DNA of 64,000 nucleotides from Chrysogorgia sp. JL179-B06 (GCA_035772405.1 JAYKKM010000263.1:4985001-5049000); one strand, 5' to 3'; shown: positions 46,922 to 59,390, numbered from the stretch's first letter. Numbers and translations: made by a program. Notes: generated from the sequence alone by a model not told the origin.

Positions 46922-47796
46922 TTAAATGTTATGTTAACAATCACATATGGTTGTTTCTACCAATTAAAGAAATTATTAAAATAACCAATTATTAATTGTA
47001 CCACAGGTGGATCTGAAATAACCAAGTTTTAATGGTTAAATAGTTTAAAATGGTTGAAATAAACGAATGGTATAAAACAACCAATTAAACGCCATAATGC
47101 ATGTTACTTTATTATTTCTTCGTAATACAGTAATCATATGGAGTATAACAATAAACAGGTTCAGCTTTTGTTGACAATTAGACAACGAGCACGAGTTATC
47201 TAATTGTTTTAGTAGAAACCAACTAATAGACTATTACAAATTATAAAAAACTTATCTGAAACCTTGCCAAAACGAGAGTTTTGAGTTTTGCCATTGTTTT
47301 GAGCTCGTTTCGCCAATCAGATTGCAGCATTTATAATAGACCATTGTCAGTTTGTACAAAATAGATAATAGACACGATATTCTGATATCCCGTTACGATA
47401 TTCTGTTCAAATTTCCTCAACTAGACCTCGTTTGATACTGTGCATCCACTGAACACCCAGTTTTTGTCGGTAAGGAGAAAAAAAGTTCAAATTATTTAAA
47501 AATCATACAGATTTTTGAAGGTATATACAGTACTTTATGTATATGCTCTTTCACAAGCATAATAAAAAATTTATTAGTTGATAAAATAAACTCAAACTTA
47601 CCAAAATAAGCTAAATAAATTTTTCCAGCTGCTCTTATCTTAGTTTTATTTAAGCAGGAATGGCAACTTCATCTAGAAACAACCTAATTAAAATACAGAA
47701 TTAGATAATGGTTGCAACCACTCAACCAATCCATGTCAAGTATTCCACTGCTCTATACCCATAGTGGTACTTTAATTCATGATTAGACAGGTTAAT

Positions 47797-48466
47797 AGTG
47801 AACTCTATATAGTATATAGAGTAGAGTCCACTAAAATATCTTTTGTTTTCTTTTGTCATAGCACAGTGGATTATATATACTGTAGAGTTCACTAATGAAT
47901 TCAATAAGTCAATGGTTCTGGTAAATGTGCGAGGCAAAAAATAAATAGTAACAGTTAAAATTACTTTGCGGTTTCAACCATTCTCTAAGATCGTTAGATA
48001 ATGATCCCTCATGCTCCATGGGATATAGAGTCCCTCGAATTAGATATTAAGTACACTCGGGCCCTTCTAACTACTGTAATTCTTGGGATTCTATATCCCA
48101 TAGAACACTTGTGACCATTATCTAACCTATACTTAATGTTACAATATTATAAGTCTCATTAAACTATCTTGTTATGCAAATATATACAGTAGTGATTATT
48201 ATTAGTATTACGATACATGATGATCGTCAAGTTCAAATCCTCAGAAAATGAATCCCAGACAGTTTCCTAAGTATTACTGGTATATAGTGAATTTTGCATA
48301 TGCAGTGAATATAGCAATCAAACCAGTATATCATTGTGACCTTCGATCTCCATAAGAGTTTTGATATTAGAGCGTGTCACAGGCAATCAGAAGGTTACAG
48401 GTTCAATCCCTGTCTGGGATATTTTCTAAGGATTTGAGCTTGACAATCATCCATGTATCGTCTAAG
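47797..48466. repeat. Three consecutive palindromes
   Basis: Inverted arms at 47797-47822/47874-47896 (TAGTGAACTCTA type), 47992-48032/48085-48126 (TTAGATAATGATCC type) and 48210-48262/48408-48466 (GATACATGATGATCGTCAAG type). Each is an imperfect hairpin with a loop of 50-150 bp. No ORF. Confidence 0.65.
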
Positions 48467-48536
48467 CTGGTTCACTTGGTACTTTGTTTGCCACCTGCAT
48501 TTTAATTCCATGAAAAATCAAAAATCTATAACTACT

Positions 48537-49135
48537 TGACTGAGGGTTGGATATAAGAAGATTTTTTCAAAAATAAAATCTTCTTATTTCTTATATTAAT
48601 ATAAGAAGATTTTTTACAATATAAGAAGATTTTTTTGAACGAAATATAAATGACGTCACATTATGACGTCATCAATGTCCCAGAATGACTGGGACAATTT
48701 AAATTTTATACCTTTTATACCTATGTGTAATGTCATATACTTGTACAACAATTAGTATACAAAACAATTAAGATACATTGTAAACAATATATAATATCCA
48801 AATTATTTTACACAATGTATAGTATACACCAAGTAACAGAAAAACACACGCATCTTCATTTTTGGCGGGAAATAATTTATTAAAACGGGTTTCCTAAATA
48901 GTAGGCTGCAGCCTGCAAGCATGTTGTAATTTATGCTAGCACCTGTTTGCAGGTTTATATAATACTGTCAAATTCATAAAAAATTATCACGAGAAATACT
49001 TTATTTTTTAACATCAAAGTAGAAGAAATAAAAAATTAATGAGAATAATATAAGAAGATTTTTGCTAAAAAATTAAATCTTCTTATATAATATAAGATAT
49101 AAGAAAAAATAATATAAGAAGAAATGCCAACCCAC
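48537..49135. repeat. ATAAGAAGATTTT-rich repeat element
   Basis: ATATAAGAAGATTTTTT and its complement AAATCTTCTTAT recur at both ends of a 600-bp AT-rich segment. GGGTTGG at the left and CCAACCC at the right may be its termini. Probably a MITE. No gene between 49136 and 50440. Confidence 0.45.
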
Positions 49136-50439
49136 AACCGGTATGCAATATCACATGAAGAAATATTTTGAGTAATGCCAAATGTTTGGAAGTTGAATTT
49201 ATACATAAAAATTATGATAACAACACTTCTAAAACCAATGCCATTACTCTCTGAATTTGTGCTTTTCAGCAAGGATTTAAATGATCCTTAGAAATTCCCT
49301 TTTGTTGATTGTTGTTGATACTCTTAATCATTATCACAAACAAATAAAAGGTATATAAACGGTTATTCCCGATAAATATTTGTATAACATACCGTTTTGT
49401 TTCCTGAGACCAGATAAAGGATGGGCTTTCTCGATCATTCAAATTATTTTGATTAATAGACACTTGATTATCCACATTTCAATTGAAAAATAACTCTTCT
49501 CACACAATGGAATACTCTAAGACAAAGGTTTTGATAAGATAAGTTCAGGACAACTATTTGATTTGCTTCAAACGTTCAGATGCATTTAGGAGCTATATAA
49601 TAATATATTTATAGTAGATCAGAGTGAGACTTACCTTCGTCTTCGAACTTTGCTGAAAGACTGAAAACGCATCACTGCCGTATTTACCCTCGCAGCCAGT
49701 ATTTTGTAAGATCGACGAATAATTGATGATCAGCCACTTCTTTAGAATTGGTAACACAAAAAGCAATAAAGAATCCAAGACACAAACCACGAGAGATTCA
49801 AAATTTCAAATATGGCGCAGCAACATTAACTCGCTAGGACCTCTGGGAAATGTCCATATACCCTTCACCAATCCCTTCACAATCCCTATACTTCCCTGCA
49901 ATCCCAGCCAAAACATTGCTAAAGATGCCACAGAAGGCTACTGTGGAGGAGGCTAGTAGAAATTATATATAATATCAGCATAATGTCAAGTTGAGCGAGC
50001 CAGTGTATCTTGCTGGTTTATAAAGCTCTCCGGTGAGGGGGAGGGGATTGGGGCGAGCCGCTAGGCTAACTCGAATGACACCAAGACGACTCCGCGTCGC
50101 GTTTGCGCAATGTTTATTCACTTTCAGTTATATACCGGCGGTAAATGAGTATATTGAAATTGACTAAGAAATATGCTATTGTTACAAGTAAATTTCATTG
50201 TCGGTAATATTATTCTTGTCATCTTGATAAGAAATTCATATTTAATCTTGGTTAATTATTGATAAGAAAATATTTTCTCGTTTTAAGTAAAATCGATTTG
50301 TTTTTGTGTAAGAATATATATTCTATTTTTCTGGGTAGGCTTTTACTTAATAAATGACAAAATATATAATAATTACATGATCAGGTTTTCTTATTTCATG
50401 AATTTTTATTTTCTCAAAATAATTGTTTTTATGGAAATC

Positions 50440-50680
50440 TTATCTTTTTTAACATATTGTTTTTCTTGTAAATAAAATAATTTTCTTATTTCAAGAAAAT
50501 ATTTTCTTTAATAGTTTAAGAAAAAGGAAAATATTTCTTACTTTAAGAATTGTTTTTCTTATCAAGAAAATCATTTTCTTATTTTAAGAAATATTATTTT
50601 CTTGTTTTAAAGACTAATAATTCTTGAAATAAGAAACATTTTCTTAATAAGAAAATGACTTTTTGCTGTGTAAGATGCAC
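50440..50680. repeat. TTTTCTTATTTCAAGAAAAT-type foldback repeat
   Basis: Many short inverted and direct copies of TTTTCTTATTT and AAATAAGAAAA with AAGAAAAT/ATTTTCTT over 240 bp, ending TTTTTGCTGTGTAAG. Probably a MITE interior. Confidence 0.55.
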
Positions 50681-50770
50681 AATTAAGTGAGATAGAAAAT
50701 CGACCGAAGGCCCGACTGAGGGTCCGAGACAGCTAGTGAACTGATATATTCTTATAAACCAATGACCAAA

Positions 50771-50890
50771 ATTTTAGGTGAAACTTCATATAAATCCCGA
50801 AATGACATCACAGACTATCGGTAGTAAAATTTGAAATTAAAATCGGCTGTTATTTTCAAAATAAAGCATTATAGCATTATGTTTTAAATT
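50771..50890 (-). repeat. Dispersed repeat, inverted partner of 13918-14037
   Basis: The reverse complement matches the copy at 13.9 kb, including CATTTCGGGATTTATATGAA. Confidence 0.6.
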
Positions 50891-50947
50891 TGGGATATTT
50901 ATATGAAACATCTGCTAAAATTTTGCTAAAAATATAATTTTTGTTCC

Positions 50948-51105
50948 TATAGGAATTCTGATTCAAATTCCTATAGGAAAGTTTGTTCCTATAGGAATTC
51001 CTATAGCATGGGAATTTTCCTATAGGAATTCCGATTCAAATTCCTGTAGGAAAGTTTGTTCCTATAGGATCCTATAGGAATTCCTATAGGAATTGCAAAT
51101 TCCTA
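50948..51105. repeat. Cluster of 12-bp palindrome TTCCTATAGGAA
   Basis: At least five full copies and several partial ones in 160 bp, spaced at uneven intervals and separated by ATTC, GATTCAAA and AGTTTG linkers that also repeat. Each word is self-complementary. Confidence 0.8.
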
Positions 51106-51120
51106 TAGGATTTTTTCGTA

Positions 51121-53627
51121 AGGGAGACAACCAGAAGCAGATACAACAAGCTGAAAATGCAGGTCAAAGAGCTAAGGCGCCTCAACAGAATACTTATTAA
51201 GGTAAGGTAATATTGTTGGTAAATATTGCCTTACTTCTAACGGGATTTCCCCCATGTGACAAGGTCAAATCGCCTTGGTCGAACTTGGTCGTATTTATAT
51301 GGAACCGGACTAGAATAATTTTGGTGTAATATAATTCCTTTCTTTATTATAGCAATCGCAAACGCACGATGGATCAGAGAGTGAGGATAGTTTACAAGAA
51401 AATAGTGATTCCGATGATAATGAAGTCAACAATAATCCGGAAGTCAGACGTCGAGGAAAACACCGAAACCGATGAAGGATCAGACAAAATGGATGCTGAA
51501 GAGTTTTTAGATGAGGATTGGGCACCTTAGAAAATCTAGCACACGAGGACGATGACGGTGATGATGATGAAAATAATTCAAGCTCAGAAACCAACTACAT
51601 TTCCTCTAGAAACGAAATAAAGTATATATGATAAGCGAATAGCGATTGTACACAAACAATATTATATTACTGTTTCGTTTATTCAATATTTATTTAGTAG
51701 TTTTACACCTTTTTTACAGGGAGAATCTCAATACAATAAACTTTGGCTCTTCTTGCCATGTTGTATTTTATAGTACTTTAATTGCAAGTCTGAGAAACCA
51801 AAGGTCTCCATGAAACAGAATGGTACTAATCCAAAACACTGTACATCTTGTCATGGCCAACCATTTACATGGAGAAGTCAGCCATTTGTCATTGGGAAAC
51901 ATCCAGCTGGTAACATCCTCAGTTTTGCTGTTCTTATGGCAGGTGCCTCTATAAGCAAGATTCTCCTTGTTTTCAAATATATGGGTATGTCAGCGTATGC
52001 ATCACGGACATTCTTTTACCATCAGAATCGGTTTATCTTCCCTACTATATTATATCACTGGGAAAAGTATTGTTCATCTTTGATCAGTTCTCTGAAAAGT
52101 GTTAAAGATGCAGTATGGTGTGGTGACAGCCGGTTCGACTCCATGGGTCACTCAGCAAAGTATGGGCATATACAATGTTCTGCAGCTCTATTAACAAAAT
52201 CGTGCATTTTGAACTGCTTCAGGTGAGTTGGGGATGGTTGCTATATGTTTGGGTATTTTATGGGACTAGCTTATTATTGGAAATTTATGGCATTAGGTAA
52301 GGTATACCTGTACATAATTGTTAGGCCAACCAGACTGGAACTAGCACGGCAATGAGTTAGAAGGTGTAAAATTGTCTTTTAAATACCTTAAAGACCACGC
52401 TGGTTTAACAATTCCGATCGACACTGGGGAGTTGCAAAATGGATCAGAGAAAACCAATTGGACACAAAGCATTATTTTTACCAATGGCACATAGTAAAAG
52501 GAATACGAAAGAAAATGCTGGCAGCCAGCAAAGAGAAAGGGTGTGAAAGGATAGCGAAGTGGATCAAAGGAGCAAAGAACCATGTGTACTGGTTCTCAAT
52601 ATCAACCAAGCCTGGTTTTGAGAAACTGATCTTGCCCAAATGGAAGAGTTTTATGAGGCATGTGGCTGATAAACACACTGACCACCCAGATCAACTATTT
52701 AAACAATGTGCACATGAGACATTAACCAGAAGGAAATGGATTAAAGTGGGTATGTAAATATTGTTTATCAATGTTCTACATTGTTGTGTAGATGTGATCT
52801 TCAAGTTATATTACTCTAAAAATATCTGAGTTCCCAAGGCCTGTGATGGCTTGCAATCAGAATGTTGTGGGTCAAGACTGACTTGGGAACTCTTAAATTT
52901 TTCTGAGCAAATTATAGCTCAAACAACACCTACTGTACACAACAATTTTCATATCTGAATTAGTATACAGTACATCTCTATTCACTAAGTTAGTATCTAC
53001 AGTAATCCCAAATGAATTAACCACCTGTACAAAAAAATATTAGCAGGCTAGCAGCATTGTTGTTATTGTTTTAGGAACAAGGGCATTTGACAAACTGAAT
53101 GGCATTATAATGAAGAGGAGTCTCTTGAATGATATCAAGAAGCTCTCACAAAATGACCAAACCAGCTGCTTAGAAGGCTTTCACTCTATACTGAATCAGT
53201 AAAGACAGGAAAAAATACTTCAATGTGACATTTCCAAAATATAAACTTGGAGATGAGGTTGTGAGAGAGGTTACTGTTTCACCCACATATGGTATGTTCC
53301 AATGATGTAAAATTCAGTGTGTACATACATTGAATTTCATAGACCCAATTTCAAAGCAAAGATTTATGATTTTGTTGTAAAAGAAAATCTTCCATCTTAC
53401 TTACCTTAGGTTATGTTAGTGATATCAGGAGGCTACTTTTCACTTTGACCAACGAGGAACTAATTTCCACAAGGAATAAGTATAAAGAAAAGGTACCAGA
53501 ACCGTTGACCAAACAATTCACAGAAAGGATTACAAAAAACGAAGCTGTGGCACGTCATCAAGAAAGAAGAAATAGGATTGTAGATTTTTTCCCCACAGGT
53601 AATAAAATGAACAACATGAATGGGTAG
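51121..53627 (+). pseudogene. DDE-type transposase gene, multi-exon, decayed (Kolobok-like?)
   Basis: The first recognisable exon (TTRSRYNKLKMQVKELRRL) ends at donor AAG|GTAAGG near 51200. An acidic exon follows (51352-51615, frame-broken). The core exon 51810-52226 has CTSCHGQPFTWRSQPF, LAGASI-type residues and WCGDSRFDSMGHSAKYGHI, a strongly conserved block with probable catalytic Asp residues. Next is YFYQWHIVKGIRKKMLAASK (52470-52760), then TSCLEGFHSIL (53150), and a last exon with NEELISTRNKYKEK. I remember this architecture from THAP-linked cnidarian transposases, probably Kolobok; the name is uncertain. Frame breaks occur in three places. Confidence 0.65.
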
Positions 53628-54839
53628 AAGTATAAGAACATTGTCTGATTCTTAATATATTATTTTAATAGTTGCATAACAACGTCTTGAAACTGCGACA
53701 ACAGCTCCAACAACAGCAAAAAAAACAAGGCGGAACAGAAAATGTGGAAATCCAATGAAAGGTCATCCACGTTCTGGATGCCTTCCCCTTTGAGTCTCTT
53801 CTCTTTCACTGATTCGGTTTACAAGTTCATATTTACAGTGTGGTTACTGTATCAGCTCTTTGTTCCCCAGATACATATCCAGTACTTTCACCAGTTACAA
53901 ATATGGTCCTTACATGGTGGTAAATGCAAGCTGGTAGAGGACACGTTCTTCTCCAACCCATTTCCCAAAACACAGTTAAATGCCCCATATGCCCGATGCC
54001 ACCCCTCTGGGGCTTAACATTGACAAGTGCATAATTACCAACTTTGCTTTAATCTAAATTTAAAAAGGCCACACTCCTATTGTAGGTAGTATATAATAAT
54101 AGTAACTGTGTGTATTAAGGGACCCTCTTCATATTTAGTGACCAGTCCCTAACAGAATTTAAATAATATAGGATATATAAATATAATATATCAATAACAA
54201 TGGTTATAGTTAATAATTAACAAATATTGTTCAAACTAATTAGAGCCAAACTTGTTGAGGCTGTAATATGTACTGACCAAATCGAAACATCACCACCCCC
54301 CTTGCTACAGCAGGGCATTGAAAGAGATGGAACAGTGGAACAAAACTTTGGACACGTTCAAGATAACTGGATTCAATGGTAAGTTTCAGAGAAATTATGA
54401 TTGATCTGGAAACGGATTTAGGTTTTTGTTTGGTTGTTTAATGACGCCATATTGTCATCCACTTATATATAAACTTAGTTTTAGCCTTCGAAGTATCGTT
54501 TTCGCGAATTTCGTCATCATCAATTCATCTCAATTAATTTCGATGTTTCTGCAACGTATAAAACAGGACTGGTTATATAGTGCTATTTTGCGGAATTTTT
54601 TTATTTGACTATAGTGCAACAATTTGATAAATGATTTGAAATCCAAAATGTTGAAATTGGGAGTTTGTTGTGCGTTCCTATAGGTTTATAATTTACGGAT
54701 GTCCAAAACTCCCTGTCTTCAACAGTCTTTTCTCATGCATTTCACACTGATATAATATTCTCGATATTAATTGACGTACGTGCTTCCGTTGCCCTTTTTT
54801 CTATATATACGTCTATAATGTAATCTATGACCTACACAG

Positions 54840-54983
54840 CGAGCCTAAAAAGTATACTTGTTTTACTAAAGCTAAAAATGTATACGAAGAATATTCGGAT
54901 GAAATTGTGGAAGAAATGAACAAGCAACTGCAACAGGAGGTTATTGTTCAAGATAATATGTCGAAGGACAAAAATTTTATCAG
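54840..54983 (+). CDS. Exon-like acidic segment
   Basis: 144 bp between an acceptor (CCTACACAG) and a donor (ATCAG|GTAAAA), with an open frame through both (KKYTCFTKAKNVYEEYSDEI, then EEMNKQLQQEVIVQ). No family recognised. It may be an exon of a gene that also uses 56120-56352, or part of the decayed transposase. Confidence 0.4.
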
Positions 54984-55022
54984 GTAAAATTAACTAAACA
55001 TTTTCGTAGCACTAAAAGAACA

Positions 55023-55345
55023 TGGTATAATAATTATAATAATGGAAACTTTATTTAAATTACTTTTTAGATAATATATGTACAACTGTAAATCTCGCTT
55101 ATTCTGCTAACTTACAATCGGCTACTTGAATCAACACTAACAATATATAACAAATAACTATATATAACAACATAAAACAAACATATATAGTACAATGATT
55201 TAAATAATAATAATAATAATCATAATAATAATAATAAACTTTATTTAAAGAAGGTTAAATGCTTATTGTTACAAAAGTTTATAACTAACCAGTTTAACAG
55301 AGCTAATCTTACACTTTGCCTTCTGGAGTCGATTAAGATTACACG
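55023..55345. repeat. LINE 3'-end fragments with TAA/TAA-type tails
   Basis: Two copies of a (ATAAT)-rich tail followed by AAACTTTATTTAAA lie at about 55023-55090 and 55205-55345. They look like 3' ends of minus-strand LINEs truncated just inside the 3' UTR. Confidence 0.45.
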
Positions 55346-55499
55346 ATTTTAAAAACCTAATTACAGGATAATAATAAACAAATAAGACCCGTTTACAACT
55401 ATATATAGCATGATCGTGCATGCACAAAAACAACAATTTATATTTATCTCTTCAGGCTTTGCGGGGTAGTTCATGTACTTTCCAACACCCTGAACTATT

Positions 55500-55646
55500 T
55501 TTTTAAACGAACGGGAGGATGAAATACAAGAATTTTGTATACCGGAGGAGGTGGATGAGGTGAATACACACAAAGTGAAGGAAAGTTTGTCAACTGTGGA
55601 TATATTTGATGAAATAGGTTCCATACTTACTGCAGCATGTGCATGA
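55500..55646 (+). CDS. Exon-like segment with stop
   Basis: After a possible acceptor (TCTCTTCAG at 55451-55459) the frame EDEIQEFCIPEEVDEVNTHK continues to a stop at 55646 (ILTAACA). Acidic, unknown. A terminal exon is possible. Confidence 0.25.
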   Translation, partial: FLNEREDEIQEFCIPEEVDEVNTHKVKESLSTVDIFDEIGSILTAACA

Positions 55647-56119
55647 AAAACACAACAAGAGGTAAATTATGCTTCCTCATTCTAACTTATATGACCATCG
55701 TAACTAATTTTATTTGTCCCATTAATTTATGACTATGTGTATATGATTCCGGTATACTTGGATGCCCCGGTTGCCCAAGACGTTTGCATGCCCGGGTGAC
55801 CGCAATGCGTGAAAATGTTGATAATAATTTCTCAATGAAACAACTTTTATTCGCATAAAAAGCATCCCAACGAATGTTTTTTTTTCCATTTTGCCACTTT
55901 TTGGATATTTTACCTTGGTCAGATGCAAGGGTCAGACGACGTTTTAAATTTCAATTCACTTCATCCCGGTCAAGCGGGATGTACCGTCTCCATATAAACG
56001 CAACTGTGAAAATAACAGTAAACTATAGACGTCCCGGTGTAGCGGGATAATATAAACAGGCCTACCAACAATCTATCTGCTGTTTTTCCTTCCATTTAAC
56101 AGATATCTCTTTTTGTTAG

Positions 56120-56352
56120 GAAGACAGCGCTTGGGCACATTCAGGGTCTTGCTATTAGATGGGCCAATAATGCAGGGAAAGTGGCCATAACTAAAAATGA
56201 ACTCTTCGCCCAATTGTCCAGTCGCAAAGAAATGTGTTGTCTTTCAACAACAAGAGAAATATTGCAGAAGGATGGGAGCGTGAAAGCAGTCCGCTGTATT
56301 GTAGTGAAAACTGCTGCCTTTTCACTGAGCATGCGACAGTCACTGAGTGCAG
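56120..56352 (+). CDS. Exon-like segment, unknown protein
   Basis: 233 bp between an acceptor with a pyrimidine tract (TCTTTTTGTTAG) and a donor (GTGCAG|GTAAAA), open throughout: KTALGHIQGLAIRWANNAGK, then NELFAQLSSRKEMCCLSTTR and VVKTAAFSLSMRQSL. It reads like true protein. No family recognised and no neighbours certain. Confidence 0.4.
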
Positions 56353-56419
56353 GTAAAAAGACGACAGTCTAATGTTGTTAGTTTTACTTGATTTCTTCAG
56401 ATCATTTTTGACATATTAA

Positions 56420-56799
56420 GGCCGTTTATACGGGAGAGATAAGACGCGCCTTACATAAGACGCGACTTACGCAAGACGTTAAATTGTTCGTATAGTCAGT
56501 TTGACTAAATGGGTTAGTTTGCGTCTTACTTAAATCGCGTCTTAATTTTCCTGTATAAACGGCCCAAAGACGGATCCAATAACCGAGTAACAGTTTTTGG
56601 TCGATTAGGTCCGTTTATACGCGGGCAGGAAAAGACGCGACTTAAATAAGATGCGGACTTGCCGTATAAAAGGACAAAAGCGTCTTATATGTAAGTCGTG
56701 TCTTATGTAAGACACACTCGTATAAATGGTCAGGTTAGTGTCTTATTTAAAGGGGTGTCTTATTAAAGTCGCGACTTATTCTGCCTGTAAAAACAGCCC
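56420..56799. mobile_element. Two adjacent MITEs of one family
   Basis: Copy 1 (56420-56564): ends GGCCGTTTATAC and its complement, with AAGACGCGACTTA-type inner inverted repeats. Copy 2 (56608-56799): ends GGTCCGTTTATACGCG and a weaker complement (CTGTAAAAACAGCC). Both contain TAAGACGCG and CGCGACTTA repeatedly. No ORF. Confidence 0.65.
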
Positions 56800-57275
56800 T
56801 ATTATATTAAAAATTTAAAAGGCAATATTTTGTAGAAGCACCACTATATAGTTCATTTATACTGTGTTTAAAGTTTGTTCCTATACCAAACTTGTCATTG
56901 GCATCAATTGGCATATAATATTGCCGAAGGGCAGAAAAGCTACATAAGGTCAGATATATAGGGAATTACAACTTCACGAAATACAGTTTCTGAAACTTTC
57001 GTCGCAGTGCCTATATTACGAAACACCTTGTGACGTCATAAGTCATATCACATGCACGACTTGAATAATTTACGAATAAGAACTACAGATGCATTTATTC
57101 CTTGTTTTATGAGTTATTTCAGATAAAACAATAAAAACTCAGTTCAATTTATAATTTCACAGCCACTTTGCAACATTGGTATTAAATTAACCCCTCTAAA
57201 AATTTGCGTTATTCTCTCTCAAGTTATTCCAGATATGGTGTGCGAAGAGGAGGAAGGTTCTTCAGAAAACAAACA

Positions 57276-57522
57276 AAACACGAAGACAACCCTTCCGAAA
57301 AACAAGAGCAAGACATTGAAGACAACCCTTCCGAAAAACAAGAGCAAGACACTAAAGACAACTCTTCCGAAAAACAAGAGCAAAAAAACTGAAGACAACC
57401 CTTCCGAAAAACAAGAGCAAGAAACTGAACACAACCCTTCCGAAAAACAAGAGCAAGAAACTGAAGACAACCCTTCGAAAAACAAGAGCAAGACACTGAA
57501 GACAACCCTTCCGAAAAACAAG
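57276..57522 (+). repeat. 36-bp minisatellite coding a 12-residue repeat
   Basis: About seven units of GACAACCCTTCCGAAAAACA + AGAGCAAGACACTGAA, with single 3-bp and 1-bp length changes. One frame reads EDNPSEKQEQDT repeatedly; a second open frame reads TTLPKNKSKTLK. The + strand frame 57235-57669 passes through and ends in RRRRSWANGSVVNDR, but crosses between repeat frames, so its status as a gene is doubtful. Confidence 0.75.
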
Positions 57523-57669
57523 ATAACAAATGAAGAAGAGTATTGTCAATACTCAAAGATTCTCTGTCCGAGAAGGAGAAGGTCGTGGGCAAACGGCAGC
57601 GTCGTAAATGACAGATATAAAACATTGCAATATGCATTTCATGGCTGTAAATATATACTTGTTAGTTGA

Positions 57670-59116
57670 AACAACCAATGTAATTGTTTGTCTCAGATTA
57701 AAACCAACTGTACTTATTGCGTGTTTTAAACAAAAAACCACCGTGTTGTCAAGGACTGGGGCTAGGATAATAATAGGATACCCTCTTTGGGTAGACAGTT
57801 GACCTAGATTCTGGGAGGCAGAGAATCCACGATAGTGTTTTGATTGTTTGAACCAATAAATTTGTTTTTTCAAATTGTAAAAATTGGTCAAATTTACGAA
57901 TCTGATGCGTACAACCATATAAACAGTTGTTCAACACATCTGCTTTACCGGCAGTATATAGAATCGTTCCGACGCCGAAGACACAAAAGCTATAGCTTTT
58001 CATATCTCACGTCAAACATTTAGACTTTTGTGACATATGCGACATATGAATAACCTCAAGTATTTATCACATTTTTAGAAAAGAAAATATATCTTTGATA
58101 TTATTCAATGAAATGACTGGAAACTTTTCGCATTACGACACTTCGCATGAAAACCTAACATCATTAGAAAAAACAAATCATAGAAAAAACATGTAAATAT
58201 ATAAAAGCGTCTGTCTACACCAAGCTCTCCCACATTCACTACAGCAGTGTGTATATCAACACATTTTTGTGGTAATAGTTGTCGACAAAAATAATTATGG
58301 AGAACAGACAAGTGATTTCCGTGTGTCCGAGTAACTTTTTGAACAAAGTGATACAATTTCAACTACAATAATACCTGTATATATAATTAAAAACTAATCG
58401 ATATTGTTATATATCTCACACATCATCCTTTCTTTTCTGTATCTCTCGCGCAACATTTGCAATTTGTTGTTGCGAATGTGTTGGCCATTTCCATTTACAT
58501 GTCAAAAGTAGGCAAAATCCTATTAAGATATCACGCCAATTACAATAACACTGGCAATAACACCGGTCGACACTTTTCTTAATTTTAGGATTAGATTTTG
58601 TACATTGCTCTTATTCCCTAAATATATAGATATCAAATTGTTAATTTTTGAAGCAATAATAAAGCACTCTAAAACATTAAGCCGTTAGTCGTGTTTTGAT
58701 GGCGACGTTTATATTTGTTTTCTTGACAATATATAATATATTAGTCATTGCATTTGCATTTCGAAGAACATTTCGCAGGTGAGGAGATACATGTACAGCG
58801 GCTTATGTATATGCAGCACTATGCGGTAACTTTCTTTGCCACTAATAATGCCTTTTAGTATCGCATCACCTATTAAATTCGATCGCAATGGCTTTTATTG
58901 TAACAAAATATTTCATTGATGCATATAGGTTGTTTGAAATTCCCCAATAATAAAATACAGTCAAAACATTTGAAGAAAGGTATGCAGGGCTTATCTCGCT
59001 GTGCTGTCACAATAAACGTCAGTTGAGATAAAGTAAAAGATACTATAATTGCATCAAGGCGGACGACAAATACCACATATCGTTAAATAGCACATTCGAA
59101 TAATCACAGCGACCTA
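57670..59116. other. Intergenic, MITE relic only
   Basis: 58020-58330 has fragments like the arms of the TTAA MITE at 2892 (ATATCTTTGATATTATTCAA), and GTGACGTCATAAGTCAT occurs earlier at 57030. No gene supported. Confidence 0.4.
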
Positions 59117-59320
59117 TAATAATAATAATAATAATCTGTTTAATAAATCCGTTTTGCAGTAAAAACTGAATTACACGGTATATATAAAGTAATAAAGTGG
59201 CATATAATCTTACATTAATAATATTTAATTGTATAACAAAGTTCCTAAATCGCTCAGTGGTTGCAGTTATCGTATTCGGGCGTTAAAATCTAAGAAAATA
59301 GTCATGTTCTATACAACGAG
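59117..59320 (-). repeat. LINE 3'-end fragment with ATT tail
   Basis: AATAATAATAATAATAAT at 59117-59136 followed by TCTGTTTAATAAATCC, the layout of other LINE tails in this window. 5'-truncated, non-coding. Confidence 0.45.
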
Positions 59321-59390
59321 GCTCTACTCTTACAATATCAGCAAGAGGGTTACAATTAGATGTTCCTTGGGATCTTAGCTTATTAATAAA

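Noticed and set aside
48400..48409. GGTTCAATCC, like a tRNA B box
   Set aside because: It lies in a palindrome arm, with no A box or cloverleaf around it.
49593..49790. Minus-strand ORF ending in a perfect splice donor (AAG|GTAAGT)
   Set aside because: No ATG: the frame opens at a TGA only a few codons before its first valine codon, and no acceptor or family was recognised.
57219..57637. Minus-strand Ser/Cys/Phe-rich ORFs
   Set aside because: They are the reverse readings of the 36-bp minisatellite.
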